From Treponema sp. (GTDB lineage: Bacteria > Spirochaetota > Spirochaetia > Treponematales > Treponemataceae), in NCBI GenBank assembly GCA_016290995.1, contig JAEEVR010000004.1, positions 79,211-143,210 of the forward strand: a DNA stretch of 64,000 bases, in the 5' to 3' direction. How positions within the stretch are numbered: position 1 is the stretch's first letter; the number at the start of each line of letters is the position of its first letter. Shown here piece by piece: positions 8,917 to 17,105 of this stretch. The notes below the pieces were generated by a model, which made no database searches, was not told the origin of the DNA, and saw nothing but the letters and a program-made list of their open reading frames with translations. Made by a program: the position numbers and the translations under genes.

Positions 8917-9851
8917 AGTTCAATCTCCGAGCCTTCTATCGCAAGGTTAACCTTTACTGCTGTTTGCACGATGAACTTGGCGTACCATCTTGCCGCCTGC
9001 AGAATGGAATCAAGCTTTTTGTCGTCGTGTTCCGGTTCGTGGTGGAAAAGGAAGATTTTTGAGATTCCCATTTGGGCGGCAAAGTCCACTGCGTAAGAAA
9101 ATGGCGAGTGACCCCATTGTATTTTGTCTATCGCTTCCTTCATTGTGTATTGGGAATCAAGGATCGCTATGTCCGCGTCTCCAAAGACGCTTTTAACTTC
9201 GTTTTCATAGTTGGAGCTGTTCAAGTACAATTCAACGTCGGTGGCGTACACAAATTTTTTGCCGTCTTCAATCGCGGAATAAGCGTATGAGTCTCCAGGA
9301 TGGCTCATCTTGCAGCAGTTGAACTTTACGTTGCCGATGTTAAATTCTTTTCCGGGTTGAATCGTTATAAATTTTACCCTGTCTTTTACCGCCTCAAAAT
9401 CGACGGGAAAGAAAGGCGCCTTCATTTGGTTTTTAAAGTTTTTTTCAAAATCCGGGAACGGAGAGTAAATGTCGATTTTTGTTTTGGGGTTAAAAAGCGG
9501 GTCAAAAAACGGAAAGCCCTGAATGTGGTCCCAATGCATATGGGAAAACAATATCGAATAATGCCTGTCTTCCGGCGGAACGGCCTTCTTTGCCATTACC
9601 CTAAGGCCTGTTCCTGCGTCAAAAATTATATGGTTTCCGTCTTTTGCGACAAGTTGAATGCAAGGCGTGTTTGATCCTGTCGTTCCAAAAATGTATCCAG
9701 GGAGAGTTGACAAAAATTTTTGGCGGGCGTCGGAATTTATGATATCCCGGCTTTGGATGCGCATAACCGCCGCAATGATTTTTGCTTGAATTTGTTCTTT
9801 TGTTAACGGAGCGGGAATCGAGCCTCTTACTCCCCAAAAAACAATTTTCAA
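8913..9851 (-). CDS. MBL-fold metallohydrolase
   Basis: 312 residues using a TTG start at 9851, which has GGAGAA upstream and overlaps the stop of the preceding gene (TTGA). A longer reading to 10082 is only an overlap with that gene. The metallo-beta-lactamase fold is clear: KIVFWGVRGSIPAP at the N-terminus, the dinuclear metal motif in SHMHWDHIQGFPFF, a further His in KMSHPGDS, the bridging Asp in YATDVE, and a late His in FLFHHEPEHDD. The closest general class is class-II cyclic-nucleotide phosphodiesterase / Lactamase_B_2-like hydrolases. The substrate cannot be read from the sequence. Confidence 0.88.
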   Translation of the reverse strand: MKIVFWGVRGSIPAPLTKEQIQAKIIAAVMRIQSRDIINSDARQKFLSTLPGYIFGTTGSNTPCIQLVAKDGNHIIFDAGTGLRVMAKKAVPPEDRHYSILFSHMHWDHIQGFPFFDPLFNPKTKIDIYSPFPDFEKNFKNQMKAPFFPVDFEAVKDRVKFITIQPGKEFNIGNVKFNCCKMSHPGDSYAYSAIEDGKKFVYATDVELYLNSSNYENEVKSVFGDADIAILDSQYTMKEAIDKIQWGHSPFSYAVDFAAQMGISKIFLFHHEPEHDDKKLDSILQAARWYAKFIVQTAVKVNLAIEGSEIEL

Positions 9852-10312
9852 ATGCCGTTCTCCAAATCGCGTGTGATTGGAAGGTTGTGTTCGTACAAAA
9901 ACTTTTGCTCGTCGATTTCTTCTTGCGAACGAAGCCTTCCTGCGTTGATTCCCTTGCAGCTTTTGCCTTCTTCGTTCCAACTTTGCTCGCTTTGAACAAT
10001 CCACGACCAAAAAGGATAGGTTGAACATTGAACGGGCCTCGCTCCGTACGCTTGGCAGCCGCCTTGCCCCCATAGAACGCAATCATAGTTCTTTTTTTCT
10101 AAAAGGGCCAAGGCTTCTTTGTTTCCGTAATATTGAACCCATCGGCAATAGTTCTTTATGAAATCAACTTGACTAATTTTAAACCATTCGGAGAGTCTTG
10201 TCAAATCATTTTTGGAAAGATAAACGACGCCAGGGGAAAGTCTGCAACAGTCTGAGCAGCGTTGGCATTCAAAGGAAAGTCCGTTTTTGTAAAAGCAGTT
10301 ATCGTCAGACAA
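9848..10312 (-). CDS. YkgJ-family Cys-cluster protein
   Basis: 154 residues from a TTG at 10312. The family's metal-binding cysteine cluster is visible (FECQRCSDCCRLSPGVVYLS), with further cysteines in CVLWGQGGCQAYGARPVQC that complete the usual set. YkgJ proteins are thought to bind zinc or iron-sulphur, but their function is poorly known. The gene begins 20 bases after the 3' end of tRNA-Tyr and has no obvious ribosome-binding site, so it may be read through from the tRNA promoter. The stop overlaps the TTG start of the MBL hydrolase. Confidence 0.85.
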   Translation of the reverse strand: MSDDNCFYKNGLSFECQRCSDCCRLSPGVVYLSKNDLTRLSEWFKISQVDFIKNYCRWVQYYGNKEALALLEKKNYDCVLWGQGGCQAYGARPVQCSTYPFWSWIVQSEQSWNEEGKSCKGINAGRLRSQEEIDEQKFLYEHNLPITRDLENGI

Positions 10313-10331
10313 AGTTCAAATTAAAAGTTTG

Positions 10332-10413
10332 TGGGGAGTGAAGGATTCGAACCTACGAAGGCTTAGCCAGCAGATTTACAGTCTGTCCCCTTTGACCACT
10401 CGGGAAACTCCCC
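10332..10413 (-). tRNA. tRNA-Tyr (GTA anticodon)
   Basis: Class-II tRNA of 82 nt with a long variable arm. The acceptor GGGGAGT pairs with ACTCCCC followed by the discriminator A. The anticodon loop read on the minus strand is CTGTAAA (anticodon GTA), and the T arm contains GGATTCGAACCT in plus-strand orientation. CCA is not encoded. Confidence 0.93.
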
Positions 10414-10419
10414 AAAATA

Positions 10420-10492
10420 AGCTGCCTGTAGGATTTGGACCCACGACCCCGAGATTACAAATCACGTGCTCTACCAGCTGAGCTAAGGCAGC
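10420..10492 (-). tRNA. tRNA-Thr (TGT anticodon)
   Basis: 73 nt. The acceptor GCTGCCT pairs with AGGCAGC, the D arm is AGCTCAGCTGGTAGAGC, the anticodon loop is TTTGTAA (anticodon TGT), and the T arm is GTGGGTCCAAATCCTAC. It lies six bases before tRNA-Tyr in the same transcript. Confidence 0.94.
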
Positions 10493-10522
10493 GAATACGT
10501 TTGGGTGTCAAACGTAAGTGCC

Positions 10523-10551
10523 ATTTTATTCTTTTTGGAAAAAAGTGTCAA
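10523..10551 (-). promoter_or_regulatory. Promoter of the tRNA-Thr/tRNA-Tyr unit
   Basis: TTGACA (10551-10546), a 17-base spacer and TAAAAT (10528-10523) on the minus strand, about 30 bases before the tRNA-Thr 5' end. It starts only a few bases after the GH57 stop. Confidence 0.75.
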
Positions 10552-10556
10552 GTCCT

Positions 10557-12560
10557 TTATGAGTTTTTTCTGTGTTTTCTTGTATAAGTTATTGTAAGGT
10601 TTATTGTCTTTTCAACTTCCATTGAGGCGGCAAGGTCTACGTCCCAAATAAATGAAGCCACAAAGGTTTTGCTTTCGTTTTGAACGATGTCTGTGTCCAT
10701 GTTTCTTCTCTTGATGTTTACGGGGAAGAATGTAACCCCAGCCTCTTCGTTGGGCGTGAACATAAAGGACACGTTGGAGTTGGAGTCGGTGATTTGGACT
10801 GCCGACGCCTTTTGAACCAAGCCTTCTTTTACGCTTTTGCAGCACGCTTCGGCGCTGCTGCCGGAAATGATGTCCTGGCCCGAGACAATCTCAATGTTGT
10901 ACGGCTTGTAGTTTGGGTTAAGAAGGTTCAGTTCGGCAAAGTTTGACTCCACCGCGAATTTTCCCTGCACCGCTATTGGGCCTTCGTTTTTGAGAATGTA
11001 TTGAACCGTAATGCCGTTGGACTTAATGATGTAATTTTTCTTAAGGAGAATCGGCTGGTCCAAGGTTGAAAACTTTGTCTTTGTTTCAAAATGGATTTCT
11101 TGCTTTTGGCTTGAGAACAAAACTTCTTTGTATCTTTTTGCCGAGAACATTCCGTTGCGACAAGGCTCGCCCTTGCAATATTTTTTGGCTTCTTCGTCCT
11201 CAAACAAGTGGTCTACGAAAATCCCGCGGAAATAATTGTCGTCAAGTCCGTCGTATTTTTGAACGCGCGAAATGTTGTCGGCGTAGTTTCCGCTGGCCTT
11301 CATCACGTCAAGCTCAAAGATCGAGCCGCCGTCGCTTCCGACGCAAACGTTGCATTTTTCCAAGCGGCAGACATATTCCTTAAAGCCGTCGCCGTTGTAG
11401 TCGTAGCTGGTGACGGATTCCTTAAAGGCGGCGGAGCATTCGCGAACCAAGCGCTCAGACTCGGTAAGGTTTTTATAAGCGTTTTGTCTTTCTTTGAATG
11501 TTGCAAGCTCGTTTGACGAGCGGCAAACATAGGCGTCTCCGCATTGGGCGGCCAAAAGCTTTTCGCGCGCGGCGTTCTTTCGCATCTTGTCGCCGTGGCA
11601 TTGGTTTACAAGAATGCTTACGTTCATCATTCTGTCAAAAAGAGAATGGCTGGTCTTGTATACTTGCAAGTAGTCGTAAATGTTGGCCGGATAATTGTCC
11701 TTTTGCTCCACCGGCTCGTAGGGCGTAAAGCACCAGCGCGCGATGTTTTTGTTTATGCCGGCGTGAATGTAGCAAGGAAGGAATACGCTTGCGTCCTTTA
11801 CGCAATCATAAGGCAAGTCCAGCGAGCATTTTTGTTCGTTTTGAACCAAGCCAAGCGCTTCTTTCATCCAATCTTTGTTGAGCAAAGTCTTGATTGAGTT
11901 TATGTCGTAGGAAACGCAAAGCATTCTGTCGCAGCCTGAGTTTTCGGGATCGCTTTTGGCGGCGGTCTTGCAGGCGGCTGCGATTCTTGCGAACAAGTCT
12001 TTTGGGCTTTCGTTCTTTTTTGCGGCCAAGTTTGAGTAGACCGGAAGAATCAAAGTGGACTTGTCCAAGTTGTTCATTACAAGCGGAAGAAAATGGTTTT
12101 TGTCCTTTGGCAAAAGGCTTGAGTCAAGCAAGACGTATTCCAAGCTTGCGGCGTCCAAAGTTGTAAGCAAGGATGGATCCCAGCTGTCGCAAAAGAGCGC
12201 CGCTCCCCTTGGGCGTTTTCCAAAATTTTGCCTGTGGGCCAATGTAAGCTTTTCGATTTGGGCCGCGCGGTCAACGGGAAAAATCAAGGGGAATATCGGA
12301 TTGTAGTAGCCGCCGCCAATCATTTCGACTTGCTTTCGAGCGATCAAGTTTTTTAGCAAGTCCAAGAATTCCGGGTTTTTCTTTTTAAAGAATTCGATTT
12401 GGGGACCGGTAAAGTAAAATGAGAATTTAAGTTCCGGCATCGCGAATAGAATGGCGCCCAAAGGCTTGTACACGTTTTTGTAAGCCGCCTGATATGAGGA
12501 ATCGTCTTGAAATTCTGTCGAACTGCCTATGTACTCAAGGCAAACGCGATGCTTTGACAT
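10557..12560 (-). CDS. GH57-like protein (4-alpha-glucanotransferase/alpha-amylase-like), probably lacking the catalytic nucleophile
   Basis: 667 residues. The N-terminal GH57-type TIM barrel is recognisable from FSFYFTGPQIEFF, VEMIGGGYYNPIFP and the helical region after it. The C-terminal half resembles the DUF1925/DUF1926 beta-sandwich of the 4-alpha-glucanotransferase branch (e.g. SIFELDVMKASGNYADN and ILKNEGPIAVQGKFAVESNF). In active enzymes a segment like TERVWEP supplies the nucleophilic Glu. Here the matching stretch reads FCDSWDP, so Cys seems to replace it. By eye this is an amylase-like protein without normal hydrolase chemistry, possibly a glycan-binding or regulatory homologue. 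It has its own promoter within the end of rnfB. Confidence 0.75.
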   Translation of the reverse strand: MSKHRVCLEYIGSSTEFQDDSSYQAAYKNVYKPLGAILFAMPELKFSFYFTGPQIEFFKKKNPEFLDLLKNLIARKQVEMIGGGYYNPIFPLIFPVDRAAQIEKLTLAHRQNFGKRPRGAALFCDSWDPSLLTTLDAASLEYVLLDSSLLPKDKNHFLPLVMNNLDKSTLILPVYSNLAAKKNESPKDLFARIAAACKTAAKSDPENSGCDRMLCVSYDINSIKTLLNKDWMKEALGLVQNEQKCSLDLPYDCVKDASVFLPCYIHAGINKNIARWCFTPYEPVEQKDNYPANIYDYLQVYKTSHSLFDRMMNVSILVNQCHGDKMRKNAAREKLLAAQCGDAYVCRSSNELATFKERQNAYKNLTESERLVRECSAAFKESVTSYDYNGDGFKEYVCRLEKCNVCVGSDGGSIFELDVMKASGNYADNISRVQKYDGLDDNYFRGIFVDHLFEDEEAKKYCKGEPCRNGMFSAKRYKEVLFSSQKQEIHFETKTKFSTLDQPILLKKNYIIKSNGITVQYILKNEGPIAVQGKFAVESNFAELNLLNPNYKPYNIEIVSGQDIISGSSAEACCKSVKEGLVQKASAVQITDSNSNVSFMFTPNEEAGVTFFPVNIKRRNMDTDIVQNESKTFVASFIWDVDLAASMEVEKTINLTITYTRKHRKNS

Positions 12561-12598
12561 TTTTGGTCTAGTTTAGTATTTTATACCAAGTCTTCCAA
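12561..12598 (-). promoter_or_regulatory. Promoter of the GH57-like gene
   Basis: TTGGAA (12598-12593), 17 bases, TAAACT (12575-12570), then nine bases to the ATG at 12560. No ribosome-binding site is seen, so the transcript would have almost no leader. The elements lie inside the 3' end of rnfB. Confidence 0.45.
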
Positions 12599-13134
12599 AA
12601 TTTAAAGTCTTTTTTGCTTGGAATTTCCACAATACTTGTTTTTTCCACATTATTTTTGTATTGTACTGACTTTTGGTTTTTGGGAAAAAGCTCGATCAAG
12701 TTTTTGGGACAGCTCAAAACGCAGGCTCCGCAACCGCAGCAAGCTTCGGTGACTATTGCCGTTCCCTTGTGAATTTCTATGGCTTGCTGGGGACAAGCGG
12801 CCACGCAGTCGCCGTAACCGATGCAATCGTTGATGTTGTCGGTCAAGGAACCGTAGAATTTTGCAATGATTGCGCAGCTGTGGAGGCCGTTGTAGTCAAG
12901 TCTAAGGACTTTTTCCTTTGAAGGATCGCTTAAAACGACGGCCCGCTTGTCCGAAACGGGCAAGTTGCTGTCCACTACCCTATAGATGTAGTTTTTTTCG
13001 ATAGGCGAAAATATAAAGTCCGTGTTTTTAAGAAGCTGATGCTTGATTGCCGGCAAAAATATGTTCGCGATTGCAAACACAAAAAGCGCGATTATTATCA
13101 AAAACAAAAACAATAAGAATATCTTTAAAACCAT
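12568..13134 (-). CDS. rnfB: RnfB-like ferredoxin subunit, reduced form
   Basis: 188 residues from the ATG at 13134; a TTG two codons earlier (13140) is also possible. RnfB passes electrons between the soluble and membrane parts of the Rnf complex. Seen here: an N-terminal membrane helix (residues about 5-27), then two [4Fe-4S] ferredoxin motifs (CIGYGDCVAACPQQAI and CCGCGACVLSCPKNLIEL). The usual RnfB domain between anchor and ferredoxin, with its CGACGYPGC-type cluster, is missing; that stretch (KRAVVLSDPSKEKVLRLDYN) has no cysteines. It overlaps or abuts the rnfA stop and is the last Rnf gene of the operon. Confidence 0.82.
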   Translation of the reverse strand: MVLKIFLLFLFLIIIALFVFAIANIFLPAIKHQLLKNTDFIFSPIEKNYIYRVVDSNLPVSDKRAVVLSDPSKEKVLRLDYNGLHSCAIIAKFYGSLTDNINDCIGYGDCVAACPQQAIEIHKGTAIVTEACCGCGACVLSCPKNLIELFPKNQKSVQYKNNVEKTSIVEIPSKKDFKFWKTWYKILN

Positions 13135-13136
13135 TT

Positions 13137-13694
13137 TCAATAGCCCGCGTTAATCCAAGAAATGTTTAGCGCGAACAGCGCCATCATTAATATCACTATG
13201 CACAAAAAGACCGAAGTCTTTTGCCTAAAAACATCTGTGTTCTTTGACGAGGACAGCTTGTTTGTAAAGGTGAACAAAAATGGAATCAAAATATAATAGC
13301 TGGCCAAACAACAAGCGCCGATCACGATCGCCTCAAAGAGGCTTTCGCCTTCGTTCAACGAAAGCAGGACCGTCAAAAATGAAACTGCGAATTCTGATGT
13401 GCTTTTTTTTGTGGTCAATTGGAAAATGATTTCAAAGAAAAGGCTGACTCCAGAGAAAAACAGCAATGCGATCAAAGGATACAGTTCCACCAAGCCGGTC
13501 GGAACCAACAATAGCTGCATAAAGCAATAAGCCAGCGAGATTGCTGTAAGGACGCATAAGAAGGACTTTATCCAAGTGACAGCGATTTTCTTTCTTGCCA
13601 AGCTTGATTCGGCGGCTTGCAAGGTTCCGATTCCGTAAATGAAAATCGCGGAACAAAAGAGCGTGTAAAATAAAATCGAGTTAATTATTCTCAT
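13137..13694 (-). CDS. rnfA: RnfA-like membrane subunit
   Basis: 185 residues with six predicted membrane helices in the Rnf/Nqr A/E pattern. In canonical RnfA and RnfE a conserved Cys in an LGLCP-type turn of helix 1 and one in a TNC-type turn of helix 4 hold a membrane [2Fe-2S] centre. The corresponding stretches here read IYGIGTLQAA and LLSLNEGESL, without those cysteines. The start overlaps the end of rnfE by 14 bases. The subunit call rests on length, topology and operon position rather than motif identity; assignment between A and E is tentative. Confidence 0.7.
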   Translation of the reverse strand: MRIINSILFYTLFCSAIFIYGIGTLQAAESSLARKKIAVTWIKSFLCVLTAISLAYCFMQLLLVPTGLVELYPLIALLFFSGVSLFFEIIFQLTTKKSTSEFAVSFLTVLLSLNEGESLFEAIVIGACCLASYYILIPFLFTFTNKLSSSKNTDVFRQKTSVFLCIVILMMALFALNISWINAGY

Positions 13695-14292
13695 TTTGCA
13701 ACCCCGCTTTTTCGATCGTGTTCATTTTAATTTGAACCGTCAGCAAGAATGACATGCACAAGAGCAAAACCAACAAGGCTCCGGGAATCGTCGCAAAGAA
13801 CGAAAGGAAGGCGGTGTCGTATGAATTGAACAAGTATGATTCCTTGATTCCGTTTGGCAACGGAATGGAAACGGTTCCGTATCCCAAAATATCCCTAAGC
13901 AAAAAGAAAAGGAGCGAAAAAACGCTGAACCAAAACGTGGTCTCAACGTTGCCCGCGTTTGCGTTGGGCTTTTCTTGGAAAACGTTTGCAAGCAAGAAAA
14001 CTGAAAGCGCCGGAATGTAAACGCAAAAACTTAATGTAAGCGCGATTACCGGCGAGAAGAAAATCAAAATCTGCTTGAACAAAATCGTCATAAAAAGAAT
14101 GAAGGAAACAGTCAGAATGTCGGACAGCGTTCCCATCTCAAACTTTTTGATAATGGCAGAAAAGGCGCTTGTAGCCGCCATCAAGATATTAAGCTCAAGA
14201 ATCAAAGGAAAGCCGTAAGCCAAACGGCCTGGCGCGGCGATCAAAAGCGCGAACGAGGCTGCGATAAAAACAAAGTAAAGGTTCTTTTTCAT
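13681..14292 (-). CDS. rnfE: RnfE-like membrane subunit
   Basis: 203 residues from the ATG at 14292, which has GGAGG upstream; the longer reading to 14352 lies within rnfG. About six membrane helices fit the RnfE/NqrD family. The first-helix region (YGFPLILELNILMAATSAF) aligns with the usual GLCP-type turn but has no Cys, and the helix-4 region (CVYIPALSVFLLANVF) lacks the Cys of the NC-type turn. As with rnfA, position in the operon between G and A supports the identity while the cofactor residues do not. Confidence 0.68.
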   Translation of the reverse strand: MKKNLYFVFIAASFALLIAAPGRLAYGFPLILELNILMAATSAFSAIIKKFEMGTLSDILTVSFILFMTILFKQILIFFSPVIALTLSFCVYIPALSVFLLANVFQEKPNANAGNVETTFWFSVFSLLFFLLRDILGYGTVSIPLPNGIKESYLFNSYDTAFLSFFATIPGALLVLLLCMSFLLTVQIKMNTIEKAGLQNENN

Positions 14293-14762
14293 TTTGAAGC
14301 CTCCTGGGCGGCCAAGGCGCGGCGAACAATCAAAGTCGCAGTGTCTGTCCAATAGTCCATCTGGCGGTTGAATTTATTTTCGCTAAATTCACGCGAGACG
14401 GAATTGTTAAAGTAAGCGATTCCTTGGAAGCTAGCCTTGTCGTCTTGGAAAAGGAAGACGGCGGGAAGCGGTCCGTAGTAGCTTGTGATTCTTAATATCA
14501 AGGCGTAAGATTTTTTTGATGGCATTTTAATGTTTGTGATTTTAAAGCAAGCCGCGCTTACGTCGTAGTTTGAGTTTAGAGGAAGCATTTCTTCGCACTG
14601 CCATTCGTTTGCCGGAAAGACTTGCTCAACGGCAAGCCTTAGTCCGTTCTCCCAATTTTTTTTGCCGGCAAAAATCAATCCGACCAAAATTACAAAGAAG
14701 GCCAATATGATTCCAGAAAATACTGCGGATTGGGACAGCTGTTTTTTTCCGTTGTCGTTCAT
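14289..14762 (-). CDS. rnfG: RnfG-like periplasmic subunit, short
   Basis: 157 residues, shorter than the roughly 200 typical of RnfG. It has one N-terminal membrane helix (about 14-32) and a periplasmic domain resembling an FMN-binding fold (ITSYYGPLPAVFLFQDDK, then FQGIAYFNNS). RnfG normally carries FMN covalently on a Thr in a D-x-x-(S/T)-G-A-T motif. The best match near the C-terminus is YWTDTATLIV, which keeps A-T but loses the flanking residues, so flavinylation is doubtful. Overlaps rnfE (4 bp) and rnfD (4 bp). Confidence 0.68.
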   Translation of the reverse strand: MNDNGKKQLSQSAVFSGIILAFFVILVGLIFAGKKNWENGLRLAVEQVFPANEWQCEEMLPLNSNYDVSAACFKITNIKMPSKKSYALILRITSYYGPLPAVFLFQDDKASFQGIAYFNNSVSREFSENKFNRQMDYWTDTATLIVRRALAAQEASK

Positions 14763-15805
14763 TTATTGCCCTCCCCCAATTCAAGCGCCAAAAGCGAAGA
14801 CAAGCGCTTTCTAAGAGACTTTGTTTCAATGGTTTGCAAGGCTGGCGAAATGATGTTCATGAATAGAACGGTCGCGACCGCTCCAATTGGAGAGGTTCCT
14901 GTTCCGCAAAAGATAAAGGCCAAGACGCCGCCAAAGATTCCGTAAAATATTTTTCCGGCCAGCGAGAACGGAACCGTTCCGGGCCAATAAATTAAGAATA
15001 TTGACGAGAACAAGATTCCGCTTGAAAGCAAGGCCAAAAGCAAGTCGCCTTCCCTTGGACCGCCGCCAGTGAATAACGGAGAGACAAAGCGGACAAGAAG
15101 GCAGTACACCAAAAGGAACATCGCGGGAATCTCAATGTTGATAAAGTCAAAAGAGAACAAGAACAAAGACGCAAGCAAAGTCCAAAAGGCGAACCTAAAG
15201 GCGGGAATGGCGGCGTGGTTGTCCCAAAAGAGCGAAACGTATCCGTTGGGAATTGAAACGTCAAAAAGGCTGAAGATTGAATCGTTCAAAAAGAGAGTGA
15301 TCTTTTCGTCAACGCCGTTTGTCAAAAGCGCTCCGTCAATCAAATTGAGCGACGGATTTTTGGAAAGCAATTCCGCTCCCGAAATTGTAAAGCCGCCAAA
15401 GAACAAGTGGCCGACAAACCAAGCGCCGATTACGGAAAGCGCCACTGGGTTGACCCAAGAAACTCCGGAGTTTCCAAAGATGTTCTTTGCCGTGTACAAG
15501 AAAAGGAAGGTTGTGAAAAAGGCGCTTAAAATCGGAAACTCTGGCGGCAAGAAAAGTCCGACCAAAGTTCCTGACAAAAGAGCGTACGCCGCCGACAAGC
15601 TTACGTTCTTCTTTCTAAAATAGTTTCTGCATTCGCTTGCCAAGGCTCCCAAAACGGAGGCCAACACTAAAAGCAGCGACCGATAGCTTGCGCTTGCGAA
15701 AAGCATCGCGATTTGAGGAACGAGCGCGCACCAAAACAAAAAGGTTCTTAAGGGCGCGGATTTTGAAAAACTTGTAAAAGGCGCTAGTGAAACTTTGCTA
15801 TGCAT
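14759..15805 (-). CDS. rnfD: RnfD-like membrane subunit
   Basis: 348 residues with 8-10 membrane helices, matching RnfD/NqrB. Family features include the early VSLAPFTSFSKSAP segment, helix-3 LLSGTLVGLFLPP, NPVALSVIGAWF, and a late GTGTSPIGAVATVLFMNI. The periplasmic loop where RnfD carries its FMN-linked Thr (SGAT-P type) reads NLIDGALLTNGVDEK and has no such motif. The later flavin-associated SGGAT...ATDP segment reads SSGILFSSIFLIYWPGT. Strong match in topology and position, but cofactor sites look lost. Confidence 0.78.
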   Translation of the reverse strand: MHSKVSLAPFTSFSKSAPLRTFLFWCALVPQIAMLFASASYRSLLLVLASVLGALASECRNYFRKKNVSLSAAYALLSGTLVGLFLPPEFPILSAFFTTFLFLYTAKNIFGNSGVSWVNPVALSVIGAWFVGHLFFGGFTISGAELLSKNPSLNLIDGALLTNGVDEKITLFLNDSIFSLFDVSIPNGYVSLFWDNHAAIPAFRFAFWTLLASLFLFSFDFINIEIPAMFLLVYCLLVRFVSPLFTGGGPREGDLLLALLSSGILFSSIFLIYWPGTVPFSLAGKIFYGIFGGVLAFIFCGTGTSPIGAVATVLFMNIISPALQTIETKSLRKRLSSLLALELGEGNK

Positions 15806-17105
15806 TTTGCCTGTCCTTTAATATTTTTACAATTTCCGCCAAGGGAAGCTTTGTGGGGCACGCGGAATTGCAAACTCCGCATTCAATGCACAAGAGGCTG
15901 GCCCTGATAAAGTCCTGGGGAATCTTGATTGATTTAATTAAATAGCCGTAGAGAACGTTGGGATAAATTTTAGCCGGACACGCGTCGCTGCATTTTCCGC
16001 AACCCATGCAAAAGCCGCTTGAATAGTCGGCCAAATCCGTCTTTCCGATAAAGGAAACGCTCTTTACCCATTTTGTGATCGGCGTGTCCAACGAAGGAAC
16101 GGAAAAGCCGTTCAAGTGTCCGTTGACGATAATTTTTCCGATCTTTTTTGTTTCCAAGCCCAACTGTTCGGCAAGGCTTCCAAAACTCGCCCCGACGCAA
16201 GCCTTGAGAACTGCGCTTGACTTTAAGCAGTCGCCTGAAACATGAACGAAAACCCGCTCGACGGGAATGTTGTAAATCAAGGCGTCCGACAAAACCGCCA
16301 AAGTGGTCGCGTCGATAAAAAGAGAATTTCTTGCGATCTCCCGCTCGTTTATTGACGACTTTGTGAATTTTTTGTAACGAATGGCGATGTTTTCTTTTGT
16401 TCCAATCGGATATGTTCTTGTGTTAAAGGGAACGATCGTAATCTTTGTGTCGTCGTCGCTTTCTGATTTGAAGGCGTCGATTTTTCCCTGCAAGCCCGCG
16501 TCCTTGGAAACTGCAAAAACGATTTCTTCGGGAGCGATCACTTTTTTGATTATTTCGATTCCTTTTTGAATTTTCTCAAAGTGAGCGTTTGTCAAAACAC
16601 AGTCGGTTTGGCAAGAAGGGTCTTCGTCAAAAAGGCGGACAAAAACTTTTGTTCCTTGATTGTCAAGCGTCGTCTTTATGTCCGCCGAAAGGGAGCGGCC
16701 GTTTCTCATCGAAAATGTGTTGACGATTCCCAACGCGCTGATCCTGTTTGTTATTGACGAGGCTCCGTAAGAAAGCCAGTCGTAGGCGCGCAAACTTTTT
16801 CCGATATGGGTGAACTGACCGTTCAATTGAATCTCGACGGCGCAACCGTTGCGGCCGTCAGGCTCCGCGCAACTTTTGATTCCAAGAACAAGGCCAGGAA
16901 TCGACGAGTGAATTTTAGCGGATTCGCTTCCAGACGCGTCTTCGGCTATCACCTGCCCCTCTTGAACTTTGTCGCCCTTCTTTACAAGCGGCGCGCACAA
17001 AATTCCAGACTCCTGCTTTAAGGGAATCAAAACCTTGCGAGGCAAAAAAGCTGTCGTGACGGACTGAACCAAGTCCTTTTTCTTAACTACATAATCAGGA
17101 AACAT
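15798..17105 (-). CDS. rnfC: RnfC-like iron-sulphur subunit
   Basis: 435 residues. RnfC is the soluble subunit that normally takes electrons from or gives them to NADH. The N-terminal barrel-sandwich region is recognisable (APLVKKGDKVQEGQVIAE, SIPGLVLGI). Two [4Fe-4S] motifs near the C-terminus are complete (CMGCGKCSDACPAKIYP, CIECGVCNSACPTKLPL). The Nqo1-like FMN/NADH loop, usually GLGGAGFPT, is absent; the aligned stretch reads GIVNTFSMRNGRSLSAD. The NGAECEPY-type loop is also replaced (VRLFDEDPSCQTDCVL). ATG at 17105 has GGGGAAA upstream and lies 11 bases inside the preceding gene. Confidence 0.85.
   Translation of the reverse strand: MFPDYVVKKKDLVQSVTTAFLPRKVLIPLKQESGILCAPLVKKGDKVQEGQVIAEDASGSESAKIHSSIPGLVLGIKSCAEPDGRNGCAVEIQLNGQFTHIGKSLRAYDWLSYGASSITNRISALGIVNTFSMRNGRSLSADIKTTLDNQGTKVFVRLFDEDPSCQTDCVLTNAHFEKIQKGIEIIKKVIAPEEIVFAVSKDAGLQGKIDAFKSESDDDTKITIVPFNTRTYPIGTKENIAIRYKKFTKSSINEREIARNSLFIDATTLAVLSDALIYNIPVERVFVHVSGDCLKSSAVLKACVGASFGSLAEQLGLETKKIGKIIVNGHLNGFSVPSLDTPITKWVKSVSFIGKTDLADYSSGFCMGCGKCSDACPAKIYPNVLYGYLIKSIKIPQDFIRASLLCIECGVCNSACPTKLPLAEIVKILKDRQNA

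Noticed and set aside
9852..10082. Longer reading of the MBL hydrolase
   Set aside because: It overlaps the YkgJ-like gene completely, is basic and low in complexity, and a TTG with GGAGAA at 9851 starts exactly at the conserved N-terminus.
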